64,000 nt of DNA from positions 186,001-250,000 of the forward strand of contig NZ_JACHDY010000004.1 of NCBI RefSeq assembly GCF_014201315.1. Direction: 5' to 3'. The notes under the pieces are model-generated. The model was not told the origin of the DNA and made no database searches. It saw only the letters and a list, made by a program, of their open reading frames with translations. The DNA is from Edaphobacter lichenicola. Its GTDB lineage: Bacteria > Acidobacteriota > Terriglobia > Terriglobales > Acidobacteriaceae. The stretch's first letter is position 1. Each line of letters opens with the position of its first letter. Positions 17,992 to 28,270 of the stretch are shown piece by piece. Made by a program: the position numbers and the translations under genes.

Positions 17992-20900
17992 TTAGACGGT
18001 GGTGGACGTAATCTGAACCAGCTTGTCGGCAGCCGATGTTCCCGGCAGATGGTAGTCCTTGCGCGCCCACTTGCGTTCAATCTCGAGACCGGGCTGCGGC
18101 GTACGCTTGCCATAACGGAAGTTCCTGCGCGGCAGAGGATTCTCCCCCTGCTCCGGCAGCACCGACATGCGCACCGCCGTCTCTTTGTAAGCCGGTGTAT
18201 GGGTGGCGCGATCGGTAAAGCTGCTGGTCAACCGGTTCACCGGCTCCTCAACCGAGTTCAGGGGCATGTAGAGTTGTTTCCCCTGAACACGATCGGTGAC
18301 GATGACCTGCACGCGGACGATGCCGTAGGGGCTGGTGAGTTGGACGTGGCGGCCCGTGCTGATGCCGCGCTCGGCGGCGAGCTCGGAGGAGACCTCCACC
18401 CAGGTGTTCGGCGTAATCTCTTTGATCCCCGGCGTGCGATAGGTCATGCTGCCCTGCTCGAAGTGCTCCAGCAATCGGCCATTGTTAAGGTGCAGGTCGA
18501 ACTCTTTGCTGCTCGCTTCACTAGGCGGAATGTATTCGACCGGATGGAACTTCGCCTTGCCATCAGGGAAGGGGAAGCCCTCGGTAAACAATAGCGGCGA
18601 GTCGGTTCCATCCGCATGCACCGGCCACTGCAGGCTGTCGAAGCCCTCCAGCCGCGTATAGCTCACGCCTGCAAACAGCGGAGTCAGTCGCGCCACCTCA
18701 TCCATAATCTCGGAGGGATGTTTGTAGTTCCAATTACCGCCCATTCGATTAGCGACCAGCTGAATAATCTCCCAGTCGGCCTTCGCATCGCCCAGCGGCT
18801 CGATCGCTTTGTAGATTCGCTGGATGCGGCGCTCTGTGCTGGTGAAGGTGCCCTCTTTTTCGAGCGAGGGAACAGCAGGGAGGACGAGGTCGGCATATCG
18901 GCAGGTCTCGGAGAAGTTGATGTCCTGCACGATAAGGAACTCGCACACGCTGAGTGCGTCGCCAACGTCGCCCGCGTTGGCATCGGAGGTGATAGTGTCC
19001 TCTCCTTTGATGTAGAGGCTCTTGACAGAGCCGGCCTGAATGGCACGGATCATCTCGTGATTGTCGAGTCCTGTGGTGGTGGGAAGGGTAACGCCCCAAT
19101 CCGCTTCAAACTTTGCGCGGATGTCCGGGTCATCGACTTTTTGGTATCCAGAAAAGACATTTGGCATAGAGCCGAAGTCGCTCGCTCCCTGCACATTGTT
19201 ATGGCCGCGCAGCGGATAAGCGCCCGCCCCAGGCCGCATATAGTTTCCAGTCACCAGCAGCAGATTCGAGAGCGCCGTCGCCGTATCCGACCCGCCGCAA
19301 TGCTGCGTCACACCCATCGCAAACAGGATGCAGGTGCCATCCGCCGCCGCAATCTCATGTGCCACGGTGATCAACGTGGCAGCAGGAACGCCCGTAATCT
19401 TCTCGGCATACTCCATTGTGAACGGCTCAAGCGACTTCTTGAACTCGTCGAAGTGATTCACCCACTTGTTGACGAAGTCCATCTTCGCCAGGCCGCTGTC
19501 GATAATGTACTTCGACACCGCGCACATCCACACGGCATCGGTCGAAGGGTTCGGACGGAAGAAGATGTCCGCGCGTTCAGCCATCTCATGCTTGCGCAGA
19601 TCCGCGACGATCAGTCGCTGCCCGCGATGCTTATGCGAGCGCTTGATCCGCGTACAGAGCACGGGGTGATTCTCAGCAGGATTCGCTCCAACGATCAACA
19701 CCAGCCCGGCCTTTTCGATATCTGCAATCGAACCCGAATCGCCGCCATAACCAACGGTACGTTGCAGCCCCATCGTCGCAGGGTTCTGGCAGTAGCGGGC
19801 GCAGTTGTCGACGTTGTTGGTCCCGATCACCGCGCGTGCCAGCTTCTGCATCACGAAGCTCTCTTCATTGGTGCACTTCGAAGAAGCAATAAACGCCAGC
19901 GCGTCCGGACCATGTTCGTTCTTGATCCGTTTGAAGGTGTGTTCGATGATGTCGAGCGCCTCGTCCCACTCGATCTCGCGAAAGCCGTCTCCATCGCGCA
20001 GCAATGGTTTCGTCAGCCGGTCATCTGCGTTGATGTGGCCCCAAGCAAACTTACCTTTGATGCAGGTGGAGATCCCATTCGCCGGCCCATGCGTTGGCTC
20101 GATCTTCAGGATGTGGCGCTCCTTCGTCCACACCTCGAAGCTGCATCCAACCGCGCAGTAGGTGCACACCGTCTTGGTGCGTTTGGTGCGCTCGTTGCGC
20201 ATCTCCGACTCCATCTCAGAGAGCGAAAGGATAGGCCCGTACCCAATCGGCGGCTCGACACCCTTCACCACTTCGATCATGTTGTTCAGCGTCGCGGACG
20301 GCAGGTCGGTCATGTATCCCGCCTCGCCCAGCATCGACTTCTCCATCAGCGCGTTGCAGGGACACACCGTGACGCAGTGCCCGCACGAGACGCAGCTCGA
20401 ACCCTCGATCTTCGTTCCGCCATCCCACAGCACCCGCGGATGCTCGCTCTCCCAGTCGATCGTCAGCGTCTCATTCACCTGCACGTTCTGGCACGACTCC
20501 ACGCAACGCCCACACAGAATGCACTGGTCCGGATCGTAGCGGTAGAACGGGTTCGACATATCCTTCTCATACGGCTTCCGTCTGTACTCGCGGTGCTGAT
20601 GCTTCACATCGAGAACGGCCGTCGTGTTGTGGATCGTGCAGTTTTGATTGTTGTTGTCGCACACCGTGCAGTACAGCATGTGGTTCTCGAGGATGCGATC
20701 GAAGGCCTCGCGTTGCGCAATATCCACGGCCTCGCCAGCGGTCTCCACCTTCATTCCCGCGGTCACTCTGGTTGAGCACGCCCGAGCCAGTTCGCCATTC
20801 ACCTTCACCAGGCAGGTGTCGCAGCTCTCGATAGGGCCCATCTGCTTCACGTAACAAACCTGTGGCACAGGCTTCTGTGCACTCACTGCAGTGCGCCGAT

Positions 20901-21018
20901 TCAGCAGGTCGATCAACAGTTCTCCGGAACGCCCAGGTACCTGCAGTCCATCAATGGTCAACTGTGTATTCGGACTAAAGTCGGCAGGGGTATTCAGCAG
21001 CGATTTCGTAGTAGCCAT
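17992..21018 (-). CDS. molybdopterin formate dehydrogenase, ForC/YjgC-type large subunit
   Basis: This 1008-residue protein has the cofactor order of NuoG-fused formate dehydrogenases. The first elements are a 2Fe-2S ferredoxin domain (CYVKQMGPIESCDTC), a C3H 4Fe-4S segment (HMLYCTVCDNNNQNC), and two 4Fe-4S clusters (CILCGRCVESC, CVSCGHCVTVC). Then come the catalytic-domain cluster (CTYCAVGCSF...STCIKG) and the bis-MGD domain to the C-terminal MopB motif. The Mo ligand is a cysteine in NCARYCQNPATMG, so no selenocysteine is used. The next residue is Gln rather than the His of classical formate dehydrogenases, as I recall for the Bacillus ForC group. The adjacent DUF1641 gene supports that grouping. 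moaA for the cofactor is at 46.8 kb. Confidence 0.9.
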   Translation of the reverse strand: MATTKSLLNTPADFSPNTQLTIDGLQVPGRSGELLIDLLNRRTAVSAQKPVPQVCYVKQMGPIESCDTCLVKVNGELARACSTRVTAGMKVETAGEAVDIAQREAFDRILENHMLYCTVCDNNNQNCTIHNTTAVLDVKHQHREYRRKPYEKDMSNPFYRYDPDQCILCGRCVESCQNVQVNETLTIDWESEHPRVLWDGGTKIEGSSCVSCGHCVTVCPCNALMEKSMLGEAGYMTDLPSATLNNMIEVVKGVEPPIGYGPILSLSEMESEMRNERTKRTKTVCTYCAVGCSFEVWTKERHILKIEPTHGPANGISTCIKGKFAWGHINADDRLTKPLLRDGDGFREIEWDEALDIIEHTFKRIKNEHGPDALAFIASSKCTNEESFVMQKLARAVIGTNNVDNCARYCQNPATMGLQRTVGYGGDSGSIADIEKAGLVLIVGANPAENHPVLCTRIKRSHKHRGQRLIVADLRKHEMAERADIFFRPNPSTDAVWMCAVSKYIIDSGLAKMDFVNKWVNHFDEFKKSLEPFTMEYAEKITGVPAATLITVAHEIAAADGTCILFAMGVTQHCGGSDTATALSNLLLVTGNYMRPGAGAYPLRGHNNVQGASDFGSMPNVFSGYQKVDDPDIRAKFEADWGVTLPTTTGLDNHEMIRAIQAGSVKSLYIKGEDTITSDANAGDVGDALSVCEFLIVQDINFSETCRYADLVLPAVPSLEKEGTFTSTERRIQRIYKAIEPLGDAKADWEIIQLVANRMGGNWNYKHPSEIMDEVARLTPLFAGVSYTRLEGFDSLQWPVHADGTDSPLLFTEGFPFPDGKAKFHPVEYIPPSEASSKEFDLHLNNGRLLEHFEQGSMTYRTPGIKEITPNTWVEVSSELAAERGISTGRHVQLTSPYGIVRVQVIVTDRVQGKQLYMPLNSVEEPVNRLTSSFTDRATHTPAYKETAVRMSVLPEQGENPLPRRNFRYGKRTPQPGLEIERKWARKDYHLPGTSAADKLVQITSTTV

Positions 21019-21170
21019 AAGCCCTCAGGTTGCGAAGCAGAATAACAGGCACCACTCCCGCCCGGCCACTCCGTCTCTCTCCACATTACACCCAACACAC
21101 ACTGACAAAATCGTGACAAAAAAGTGCACCCGCCGAGCATCCGCGACGCATCCAAATGCTCTCAGCGACC

Positions 21171-21351
21171 TGTCCTGCTGGACGGCCCCACTGCGCGTGG
21201 GGCGGGCGTTCGCACGCCTTTTTAGAGCTTCGCATGGTCCTCCCGTTGGTCGGAATCAATCCTCCTTCGCGACCAACGGGAGCGCCAACCGAAGGGGTAT
21301 ACAAGTCACGAAGTGACCGCCCTCCGCGCAGGAGGCCCGTCCGGCAAGACA
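21171..21351. repeat. palindromic intergenic element, copy B
   Basis: About 181 bp. It has the layout of copies A and D but in reverse orientation: the arm with GGCGTTCGCACGCC (the GNRA-type hairpin on the other strand) is on the left, and the arm with GTATACAAGTCACGAAGTGAC is on the right. The centre pairs CTCCCGTTGGTCG with CGACCAACGGGAG, a perfect 13-bp stem. It ends 16 bp from the CCA-transferase stop. It occupies most of the 349-bp gap upstream of the formate dehydrogenase; the rest (21019-21170) shows no feature I can support. Confidence 0.85.
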
Positions 21352-21367
21352 GTCACTGGATAGTTTC

Positions 21368-22747
21368 TTAGGGCTCACGCCACCGTTCTCTCACCAACGC
21401 CAGCCCCTCTGCGGTGGTCGTCACGACACCCTCCAGCTGAGCATCCTCCGCAGCCTCCAGCATCTCCTTGAACTGCGGACTCGGACGATACCCCGCAGCA
21501 ATCAGATCCCGCCCCGTCACCAGCAGTTTCGGCCGCATCTCTTCGACCGGCGCAGCTTCATACCGCTCGCGCGCAAACTCATACAGCCGCAGATCGCCAT
21601 GCGCCGACATGCAATCCATCCAGTGCAGTCTAAGGTGCTCATCAAACTTCGGCAGCCGAAGAAACCGCTTCAGCGTCGACTCGCGCATCTCGAGAACGTC
21701 ACCAAATCGCATATGGTTCTTCACCAGCGCGACGATCTGTTCGGTCTCTTCATTCGAAAATCGCAGCCGCGCAAGAACCGCCTCAGCGATGCGCACTCCC
21801 ACCTCAACATGCCCATCGAAGCGGATGCGGTCCCCCGGCTTCTTCGGATCAGGCGGACGAAACGTCGCCGGCTTGCCGACATCGTGCAGCAGTGCTCCCC
21901 ACGCCAGCGTCGCCGACACGCCCGGCGTCAGCTTCTCCAGCAGCAGCATCGTATGCACCCAAACATCGCCCTCCGGGTGAAACTGCGGCGGCTGCTCCAC
22001 CCCGCGCATCTTCACCACCTCAGGCAGAATGTGCTGCAACAAATCGTACTCATACAGCATCTCGAACGCCCGTCGCGCATGCCCCTCCGTCAACATCAGC
22101 GTCAACTCATCGCGAATCCGCTCCAGACTGACCTGCGTGATCTCCGCGGCAAGCTCTTTGATCGCCGCAGCCGTCGCAGAATCAACTTCGAACTCCAGCC
22201 TCGCCGCAAACCGCACCGCCCGCAGCATCCGCAGTTTGTCTTCGGCAAACCGATCCTTCGCGACGCCAATCGTCCGCACCCGATGCTTCGTCAGGTCCTC
22301 ACGCCCACCAACGAAATCGAGAATCGCCTCTTCACCCGGCCCAGCCAGCGGATCGAACAGCATCCCATTGATCGTGAAGTCGCGCCGCTGCACATCCTCG
22401 CGCGGATCAGTCGAAAAACGCACCGCATCCGGCCTCCTCCCATCGCTGTAAGCCCCATCATGCCGAAAGGTAGCAACCTCGGTAGCAATCTCCCCGCCGT
22501 CTTCCTCCGGCGAGCAAACCAGTACCACCCCAAAGTGCGCCCCCACCGAATAAGTCTTCGCAAACATCCCCATCACCACATCCGGCGTCGCGCTCGTAGC
22601 CACATCGAAGTCCTTCGCCTCAACTCCAAGCAGAAGATCGCGCACACATCCGCCTGCGAAATAAGCCGTGTGCCCAGTCGCACGCAGAGACACCACGATC
22701 TCTCGCGCCGCCCTGTACCTCGCGTTCTCGCCCCAAAGCTCGCTCAT
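21368..22747 (-). CDS. CCA tRNA nucleotidyltransferase / poly(A) polymerase family with HD domain
   Basis: This 459-residue class II nucleotidyltransferase has the head motif [25 protein letters not shown] and the carboxylate pair DFD. These are followed by [13 protein letters not shown] and the neck signature [19 protein letters not shown]. The C-terminal half contains an HD-type segment ([14 protein letters not shown]). It could add CCA to tRNA 3' ends or act as a poly(A) polymerase; sequence alone does not separate these. Its start lies 20 bp from the divergent tsaD start, leaving no room for two independent promoters between them. Confidence 0.88.
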   Translation of the reverse strand: MSELWGENARYRAAREIVVSLRATGHTAYFAGGCVRDLLLGVEAKDFDVATSATPDVVMGMFAKTYSVGAHFGVVLVCSPEEDGGEIATEVATFRHDGAYSDGRRPDAVRFSTDPREDVQRRDFTINGMLFDPLAGPGEEAILDFVGGREDLTKHRVRTIGVAKDRFAEDKLRMLRAVRFAARLEFEVDSATAAAIKELAAEITQVSLERIRDELTLMLTEGHARRAFEMLYEYDLLQHILPEVVKMRGVEQPPQFHPEGDVWVHTMLLLEKLTPGVSATLAWGALLHDVGKPATFRPPDPKKPGDRIRFDGHVEVGVRIAEAVLARLRFSNEETEQIVALVKNHMRFGDVLEMRESTLKRFLRLPKFDEHLRLHWMDCMSAHGDLRLYEFARERYEAAPVEEMRPKLLVTGRDLIAAGYRPSPQFKEMLEAAEDAQLEGVVTTTAEGLALVRERWREP

Positions 22748-22767
22748 GCTTCCCCTATGATAGAGAG

Positions 22768-24015
22768 ATGCGCGAAACCGCCCGGAGCGGCGAAATCACA
22801 GGCCACGAAAAAGGCCAAGGCACCGGCCTCATCCTCGGCATCGAAAGCTCCTGCGACGAGACCGCCGCCGCCGTCGTCCGCGCAGGCAGCGAAGCCCTCT
22901 CGAACGTAGTCGCCTCGCAGATGTCGCTCCACGCGAACTACGGCGGCGTCGTCCCCGAGCTAGCCTCCCGCGAGCACCTCCGCAACATCGTCCCCGTCGT
23001 CCGCGAGGCCATGGCCCGCGCCAGCGCTGCTGCCGGACATCCGATCACCTTCGCCGACCTCGACGCCGTAGCCGTCACCGCAGGCCCAGGCCTCGCCGGA
23101 GCACTCCTCGTCGGCATCACCTACGCGAAGGCCCTCACCTTCGGCCTCGACAAACCCCTCATCTCCGTCAACCACCTCGAAGGCCACATCCACGCCGTCC
23201 TCATGGAGACGCGTCAGCGCAGCGAACGCCCCATGGAACTCCCTCTGCTCGCGCTCGTCGTCTCCGGCGGCCACACTCACCTCTACCTCGCCACCCACGA
23301 GCAGGGAAGCGAGACAACATGGACCTACCGCAACGTAGGCCGCACCGTCGACGATGCCGCCGGTGAAGCCTACGACAAGGTCGCCAAGCTCCTTGGCCTC
23401 GGCTACCCCGGCGGCCCCTGGATCGACGCCCTCGCTCCTCACGGCAACCCTTGCGCGGTCCTCTTCACCTTCGGCGAGATCAAACATCGCGCTCCCCGCG
23501 AGGGAGTCACCAACAAAAAAGCCCCCGCCAGCACCTCAGGCCCGCACTTCGACTTCTCCTTCAGCGGCATCAAAACCGCGGTCCTTCGCTACGTCGAAAC
23601 CCACCACATGCGCGACAGCATCGAAGCCCGCCGCATTGCCCTCGCAGCCGATCCCACTCTAATGCCAAAGTCCGAGGCCGTCGTAAAGCTCTGCGACCAG
23701 CAGACCCTCGACCTGATCGCCTCCTTCCAATACGCCGTCGTCGGCAACCTCCAGCGCCAGACCTTCGCCGCCGCCGAAGCCCTCGGCGCGCACAGCATCG
23801 TCGTCTCCGGCGGAGTAGCCGCCAACAGCGAACTGCGCCGCCGCCTTCAGGCCGAAGCGGACCGCCGCAACCTCCCCATAGCCTTCCCCTCGTTGGCCCT
23901 CTCCACCGACAACGCCGCCATGATCGCCGCAGCGGCCTGGCCAAAGCTGGTCGCCCAGGACTTCGCCACCGAAGACCTCGGAGCAACCCCTCAGCTCCGC
24001 CTCGGCCAGCAGTAA
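22768..24015 (+). CDS. tsaD: tRNA N6-adenosine threonylcarbamoyltransferase
   Basis: TsaD transfers threonylcarbamoyl to A37 of ANN-decoding tRNAs, with TsaB and TsaE. Signatures are [39 protein letters not shown] (metal-binding histidines), [33 protein letters not shown] and [16 protein letters not shown]. At 415 residues it is longer than typical (about 340), because of an N-terminal leader of about 20 residues and an insertion near residues 240-260. The only upstream start in frame is the ATG at 22768. Confidence 0.95.
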   Translation: MRETARSGEITGHEKGQGTGLILGIESSCDETAAAVVRAGSEALSNVVASQMSLHANYGGVVPELASREHLRNIVPVVREAMARASAAAGHPITFADLDAVAVTAGPGLAGALLVGITYAKALTFGLDKPLISVNHLEGHIHAVLMETRQRSERPMELPLLALVVSGGHTHLYLATHEQGSETTWTYRNVGRTVDDAAGEAYDKVAKLLGLGYPGGPWIDALAPHGNPCAVLFTFGEIKHRAPREGVTNKKAPASTSGPHFDFSFSGIKTAVLRYVETHHMRDSIEARRIALAADPTLMPKSEAVVKLCDQQTLDLIASFQYAVVGNLQRQTFAAAEALGAHSIVVSGGVAANSELRRRLQAEADRRNLPIAFPSLALSTDNAAMIAAAAWPKLVAQDFATEDLGATPQLRLGQQ

Positions 24016-24125
24016 CTCCGCGCCCGACAATCTACCCCGGTAAATCAGCTAAAATCATCAGGGAATCTCAAGCGAGAGCAGTCTGCACCGCGCCACGCGC
24101 CGGCTGCGGCAGGATACTAGAGCAC

Positions 24126-25607
24126 GTGGCAACCATAGAACTCTTCAATACCCTCGGCGGAAAGATCGAAACCCTCGCCCCCGTCGACCAAAAAGCTCTG
24201 CGAATGTACTGCTGCGGCCCGACCGTCTACGACTACGGCCACATCGGTAACTTCCGCACCTTCCTCCATGTCGACGTCCTGCGCCGCGTCATCCGCCAGC
24301 AGGGCATCCCGGTCGAACACGTCATGAACATCACCGACGTCGACGACAAGATCATCCGCAACGCCGCAGCCGCCGGCGTCCCCATCGCCCAGTACACCAA
24401 AAAGTTCGAGAATGCCTTCTTCGAGGACCTCGACGCCCTCGGCATCGAGCGTCCCGAGTACATCTCCCACGCCACCGCCTGCATCCCCGACATGGTGGGT
24501 CTCATCGAGCAGCTCGCCGCCAAAGACATCGCCTACCAGGCCGAAGACGGTAGCTGGTACTTCCGTATCGCCCGCTTCCCCGAGTACGGCAAGCTCTCCA
24601 AAAAAGACTTTGACGGCATCGAAGACGGAGCCCGCGTCGACATCGACGAATACGAGAAGGACGCTGCCCGCGATTTCGCCCTCTGGAAGGCTGTAAAACC
24701 CGGCGAACAATCGTGGGAGACAGCCCTCGGCACCGGCCGCCCTGGCTGGCACATCGAGTGCTCCGCCATGGCCACAAAATTTCTCGGTGAAAATATCGAC
24801 CTCCACGCCGGTGGCGAAGACCTCATGTTCCCGCACCATGAGAACGAGATCGCACAATCCGAGTCCGCGAGCGGCAAGCCCTTCGTCCGCCACTGGATGC
24901 ACGTCCGCTTCCTGCTCGTCGAAGGCAAGAAGATGTCCAAGTCCGAGGGCAACTTCTACACCCTCCGCGACCTGCTCCTCAAGGGCTATCGCGCCTCCGC
25001 CATCCGCTTCCTGCTCATCTCCGTGCCTTATCGCCACCAGATGAACTTCACCTTCGACAGCCTCATCGAATCGACCAACGCCATCGACCGCCTGCGCACC
25101 TTTCACCAGCGCATGGTCAAGGGCGGCTTCCCGCAAGGATGCGACCAGGCCCTCTCTCTGCTCACCGACGAGGCAAGGATGGCCTACACCATCGCCCTCG
25201 CCAACGACCTCAACACCGCCGAAGCCCGCGCCGCAATCTTCGATCTCGTTCGCGCCGCCAACACCGCAGCAGACAATGGAACGCTGCGCAACGAAAACGC
25301 GACAGAGATCATTCAGCTCCTCGAACTCTTCGACGCAGTCTTCGCCGTCCTCGAAGACCGCGACGCCGCCATCACTCGCGCCGCGCTCACCTGGGCCGAA
25401 GCCGAGGGCCGCATCGACGAAGCCGCCCCCGAAACCGTCGCCAATCTCGCCCTCTCCGACGCTGCCATCGACGCCCTCGTCGCCGAACGCACCCAGGCCA
25501 AAAAGACCCGCAACTTCGCCCGCGCCGACGCCATCCGCAACGACCTGCTCCAAAAAGGCATCCTAATCGAAGACTCCAAAGATGGCGTCCGCTGGAAAAG
25601 AAAATAA
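24126..25607 (+). CDS. cysS: cysteinyl-tRNA synthetase
   Basis: This 493-residue class I synthetase charges tRNA-Cys. Landmarks are MYCCGPTVYDYGHIGNFR (zinc cysteine and HIGH-type motif), NITDVDDKII, HIECSAMATKFLG, GGEDLMFPHHENEIAQSE and the KMSKS loop KKMSKSEGNF. The frame is open far upstream, but family similarity starts at the GTG at 24126 (VATIELFNTLGG). An AGGA lies about 11 bases upstream of it. The C-terminal end ARADAIRNDLLQKGI is complete. It follows tsaD on the same strand after about 110 bp. Confidence 0.94.
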   Translation: MATIELFNTLGGKIETLAPVDQKALRMYCCGPTVYDYGHIGNFRTFLHVDVLRRVIRQQGIPVEHVMNITDVDDKIIRNAAAAGVPIAQYTKKFENAFFEDLDALGIERPEYISHATACIPDMVGLIEQLAAKDIAYQAEDGSWYFRIARFPEYGKLSKKDFDGIEDGARVDIDEYEKDAARDFALWKAVKPGEQSWETALGTGRPGWHIECSAMATKFLGENIDLHAGGEDLMFPHHENEIAQSESASGKPFVRHWMHVRFLLVEGKKMSKSEGNFYTLRDLLLKGYRASAIRFLLISVPYRHQMNFTFDSLIESTNAIDRLRTFHQRMVKGGFPQGCDQALSLLTDEARMAYTIALANDLNTAEARAAIFDLVRAANTAADNGTLRNENATEIIQLLELFDAVFAVLEDRDAAITRAALTWAEAEGRIDEAAPETVANLALSDAAIDALVAERTQAKKTRNFARADAIRNDLLQKGILIEDSKDGVRWKRK

Positions 25608-25643
25608 GCCCGCTGGAAGAGAAGATAGGCCGCCGGAAAAGTA
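25590..25643. repeat. short tandem repeat across the cysS stop
   Basis: Two and a half units of about 20-21 bp, starting CGCTGGAAAAG, CGCTGGAAGAG and CGCCGGAAAAG, span the end of cysS and the following spacer. The first unit contains the stop codon. This is probably a replication-slippage product. Confidence 0.6.
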
Positions 25644-25674
25644 CCTCGCAAGACAAGTTGCTGGAGCGGAATCA

Positions 25675-26439
25675 ATGACCTTCGCAATCCGAACTCTCGT
25701 TGCTAGTTGTTTCCTCGTGGCATCTCTCGCCGCAGCCGCGCAAACCGCTGCTCACGGCACCACCGAGTGGGAGAGCGAGGCCCTCAAGCTGCGCCTCTTC
25801 TACCCCTCCGACCTCGTCAAGGCCGACCCCGAAAAAGTCCTGCACGACGGCCATCTCACCCTCTTCAACGTCGACAACCCAAAGCTCGCCGCCGAGACTC
25901 ACTGTCTGCGTCCTGCACTTCTGCTTGAACTCCCGCAATCAGGCCCGGCACAAACCACAAGCACTCAACCCACCGCGGACGGCGGCACGCAGGTCACCAT
26001 CACGCCCGCCATCACCGCGACCATCCTGCTAGCCGAACTCGACGTCGACTGCCTCAACGCGGAGCACGAGAGTAGCAGCACCACGCTCCTTGCAGACCTC
26101 GCCGAGATCGTCAACAAGGTCCCCGGCATGAAGCCCATCGCGCAACCCTCCTGGTACAACGTCGGCTGGCAGAAGGTCCACATGGCCGCTGCTCAAGGCC
26201 CAGCGCAAGGCCCAGCGCAGCCCCAGGCCTCAACCACAGACTCCGCAAACCAGTCCACGGTTCCGCAGTCGCTTTACACGATGGGCCTCTCCACCAACTG
26301 GAACAGCCACCTTCTCGTCTGGTACTTCTCTTCGAACAACATCGACACGCTCAATCGCATCACCAAGACCGCCGTCCGCTTCGGCCGCGCCGAGGCCGCG
26401 CCGCTCTACCCAGTTCCCATGGGCACCGCGGCCCCCTAG
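25675..26439 (+). CDS. secreted protein of unknown function (254 aa)
   Basis: The start is the ATG at 25675 (MTFAIRTLVASCFLVASLAAAAQT), a clear signal peptide. The mature protein begins with LKLRLFYPSDLVKADPEKV, which resembles the LNITYFYPGRFVPDP segment of the secreted protein at 29926, so the two may belong to one family. Near residues 180-195 a short repeat AQGPAQGPAQPQ interrupts the domain. The end (TNWNSHLLVWYFSSNNIDTLNRITKTAVRFG) has alternating polar and hydrophobic residues. No catalytic motif is visible. It lies 30 bp before fhs. Confidence 0.7.
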   Translation: MTFAIRTLVASCFLVASLAAAAQTAAHGTTEWESEALKLRLFYPSDLVKADPEKVLHDGHLTLFNVDNPKLAAETHCLRPALLLELPQSGPAQTTSTQPTADGGTQVTITPAITATILLAELDVDCLNAEHESSSTTLLADLAEIVNKVPGMKPIAQPSWYNVGWQKVHMAAAQGPAQGPAQPQASTTDSANQSTVPQSLYTMGLSTNWNSHLLVWYFSSNNIDTLNRITKTAVRFGRAEAAPLYPVPMGTAAP

Positions 26440-26469
26440 CTTTCCTCTAACCCGAACACGCCGAGACCC

Positions 26470-28086
26470 ATGACCAAAGATCTTCTCCCCATCGAAGCCA
26501 TCGTCGAAAAACTCAACCTGCCTGAGAAGTACGTCGAACGCCTCGGCCGCTACGGCGCCAAGCTCACGCTCAACCTCCTCGACGATCCCACCTTCCCCGT
26601 TCGCGGCAAGTTCATCCTCGTCACCGCAACCACGCCCACTCTCTCCGGCGAAGGCAAGACCGTCACCTCCATCGGCCTCGTGCAGGGCCTCGAAAAGATC
26701 GGCAAAAAAGCCATAATCACCTCGCGCGAACCCTCCCTCGGCCCCGTCTTCGGCATGAAGGGCGGAGCAGCCGGCGGTGGCCGTTCGCAGGTCGAGCCAG
26801 CAGAAAAGATCAACCTTCACTTCCACGGCGACTTCCACGCCATCACCTCCGCGCACAACCTCCTCGCCGCCCTCATCGACTCGCACCTCTTCCACGGCAA
26901 CGATCTCGACCTCGACCCTAACACCATCACCTGGCCGCGCACGCTCGACATGAACGACCGCGCTCTCCGCCACATCATCGTTCAGTCTGGCGGCAAACGC
27001 GACGGAGCCAACCGCCACACCGGCTTCCTCATCACCGCCGCCAGCGAGATCATGGCCATCATGGCGCTCGCCGCAAGCCGCAAAGATCTGCGGCTTCGGC
27101 TGGAAAGAATTGTTGTCGGCTCAACCCGCAGCGGCAAGCCCGTCCTCGCAAAAGATTTGAACGCCACCGGCGCAATGATGGCGCTGCTCAGCGAAGCCAT
27201 CTTCCCCAACCTCGTCCAGACCACGGAGGGCACGCCAGCGCTGGTTCATTGCGGACCCTTCGGAAATATCGCCCATGGCACCAGTTCGGTCCTCTCGCAC
27301 CAGATGGGCCTCCGCCTCGCCGACTACGTCATCAACGAAACTGGCTTCGCCTCCGACCTCGGCTTCGAAAAGTACATGGACATCGTCATGCCCTCCTCCG
27401 GCATCAAGCCCTCCGCCGCGGTCCTCGTCACCACCGTGCAGTCGGTTCGCAACCAGGGTGCAGGCGACCTCGAAGCCGGCTTCGAAAATCTGAAGAAGCA
27501 CATCGCCATCGTCCGCGGCTTCAACCTCCCCGCCATCGTCGCCATCAACCGCTTCCCCAACGACACCGACGAAGATCTCAAGTTCCTCGAGAAGTACTGC
27601 GAAGCTCAAGGCGCTGCCTTCGCTCTCTCCGAGGCCTTCACCAAAGGAGGAGCCGGAGCCGCCGCCCTTGCCGAGAAGGTAGTCAGCGTCATCGCCGCCA
27701 ACCCCAGCGTCACGCCAACCAACACCTACATCCCAAGTGCCTCGCCGCTCGAGAAGATCACCGCCGTCGCGCAAAAAGTCTACGGCGCAGCCAACGTCGA
27801 GCTCTCGCCGCAAGCCAAAGAAAAACTGGCGCGCTTCACAAAGTGGGGCTACGGCGCGCTTCCCGTCTGCATAGCCAAAACACAGTACTCCCTCACCGAC
27901 GACCCCAAACTGATGGGCGCACCCACCGGTTGGACCCTCCACATCACCGACGTGGTCCTCTCCGCAGGCGCAGGCTTTCTCGTCGTCATCTCGGGCAGCA
28001 TGATGCTGATGCCCGGCCTGCCCAAGTCCTCCCGCGCGATGGACATCAACGTCGACGCAGCAGGCGAGATCATCGGCATGTCGTAA
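26470..28086 (+). CDS. fhs: formate-tetrahydrofolate ligase
   Basis: Fhs makes 10-formyl-tetrahydrofolate from formate, THF and ATP. At 538 residues it is close to the usual 550. It has the P-loop-like TPTLSGEGKTVTSIGL, SREPSLGPVFGMKGGAAGGGRSQV, NLHFHGDFHAITSAHNLLAALID, FLITAASEIMAI and a C-terminal glycine-rich ISGSMMLMPGLPKS. It may use formate that is also a substrate of the dehydrogenase at 18-21 kb. The gene is followed directly by a partial palindromic element. Confidence 0.95.
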   Translation: MTKDLLPIEAIVEKLNLPEKYVERLGRYGAKLTLNLLDDPTFPVRGKFILVTATTPTLSGEGKTVTSIGLVQGLEKIGKKAIITSREPSLGPVFGMKGGAAGGGRSQVEPAEKINLHFHGDFHAITSAHNLLAALIDSHLFHGNDLDLDPNTITWPRTLDMNDRALRHIIVQSGGKRDGANRHTGFLITAASEIMAIMALAASRKDLRLRLERIVVGSTRSGKPVLAKDLNATGAMMALLSEAIFPNLVQTTEGTPALVHCGPFGNIAHGTSSVLSHQMGLRLADYVINETGFASDLGFEKYMDIVMPSSGIKPSAAVLVTTVQSVRNQGAGDLEAGFENLKKHIAIVRGFNLPAIVAINRFPNDTDEDLKFLEKYCEAQGAAFALSEAFTKGGAGAAALAEKVVSVIAANPSVTPTNTYIPSASPLEKITAVAQKVYGAANVELSPQAKEKLARFTKWGYGALPVCIAKTQYSLTDDPKLMGAPTGWTLHITDVVLSAGAGFLVVISGSMMLMPGLPKSSRAMDINVDAAGEIIGMS

Positions 28087-28157
28087 AAACCCGTGCGTGA
28101 CAATCCTCAGCAAGCTTCTCTCCCCGACCAACTGGAGGAGGCCAAAGCCAGCAAAAA

Positions 28158-28226
28158 AGGGTATACAAGTCACGAAGTGACCGCGCGAATCGGAGTGGCA
28201 AGCGCAGTGGCTCGTCCGGCAGGACA
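28158..28226. repeat. palindromic intergenic element, half copy C
   Basis: Only one arm of the element is present: GGGTATACAAGTCACGAAGTG at the left and CTCGTCCGGCAGGACA at the right end, with a diverged middle. The central stem and the other arm are missing. It lies between the convergent fhs and DUF985 genes. Confidence 0.7.
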
Positions 28227-28270
28227 ACTCTTTCGGTTTCCGCTCAGCGAGCTATACCGGCATCTCAAAG

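Noticed and set aside
18616..20775. 719-residue open frame on the strand opposite the formate dehydrogenase
   Set aside because: Arginine/histidine-rich shadow of a GC-rich gene; the opposite strand carries a full set of iron-sulfur and molybdopterin motifs.
24117..25553. 478-residue minus-strand open frame opposite cysS
   Set aside because: Glycine/valine-rich reverse-frame shadow; cysS motifs are intact on the plus strand.
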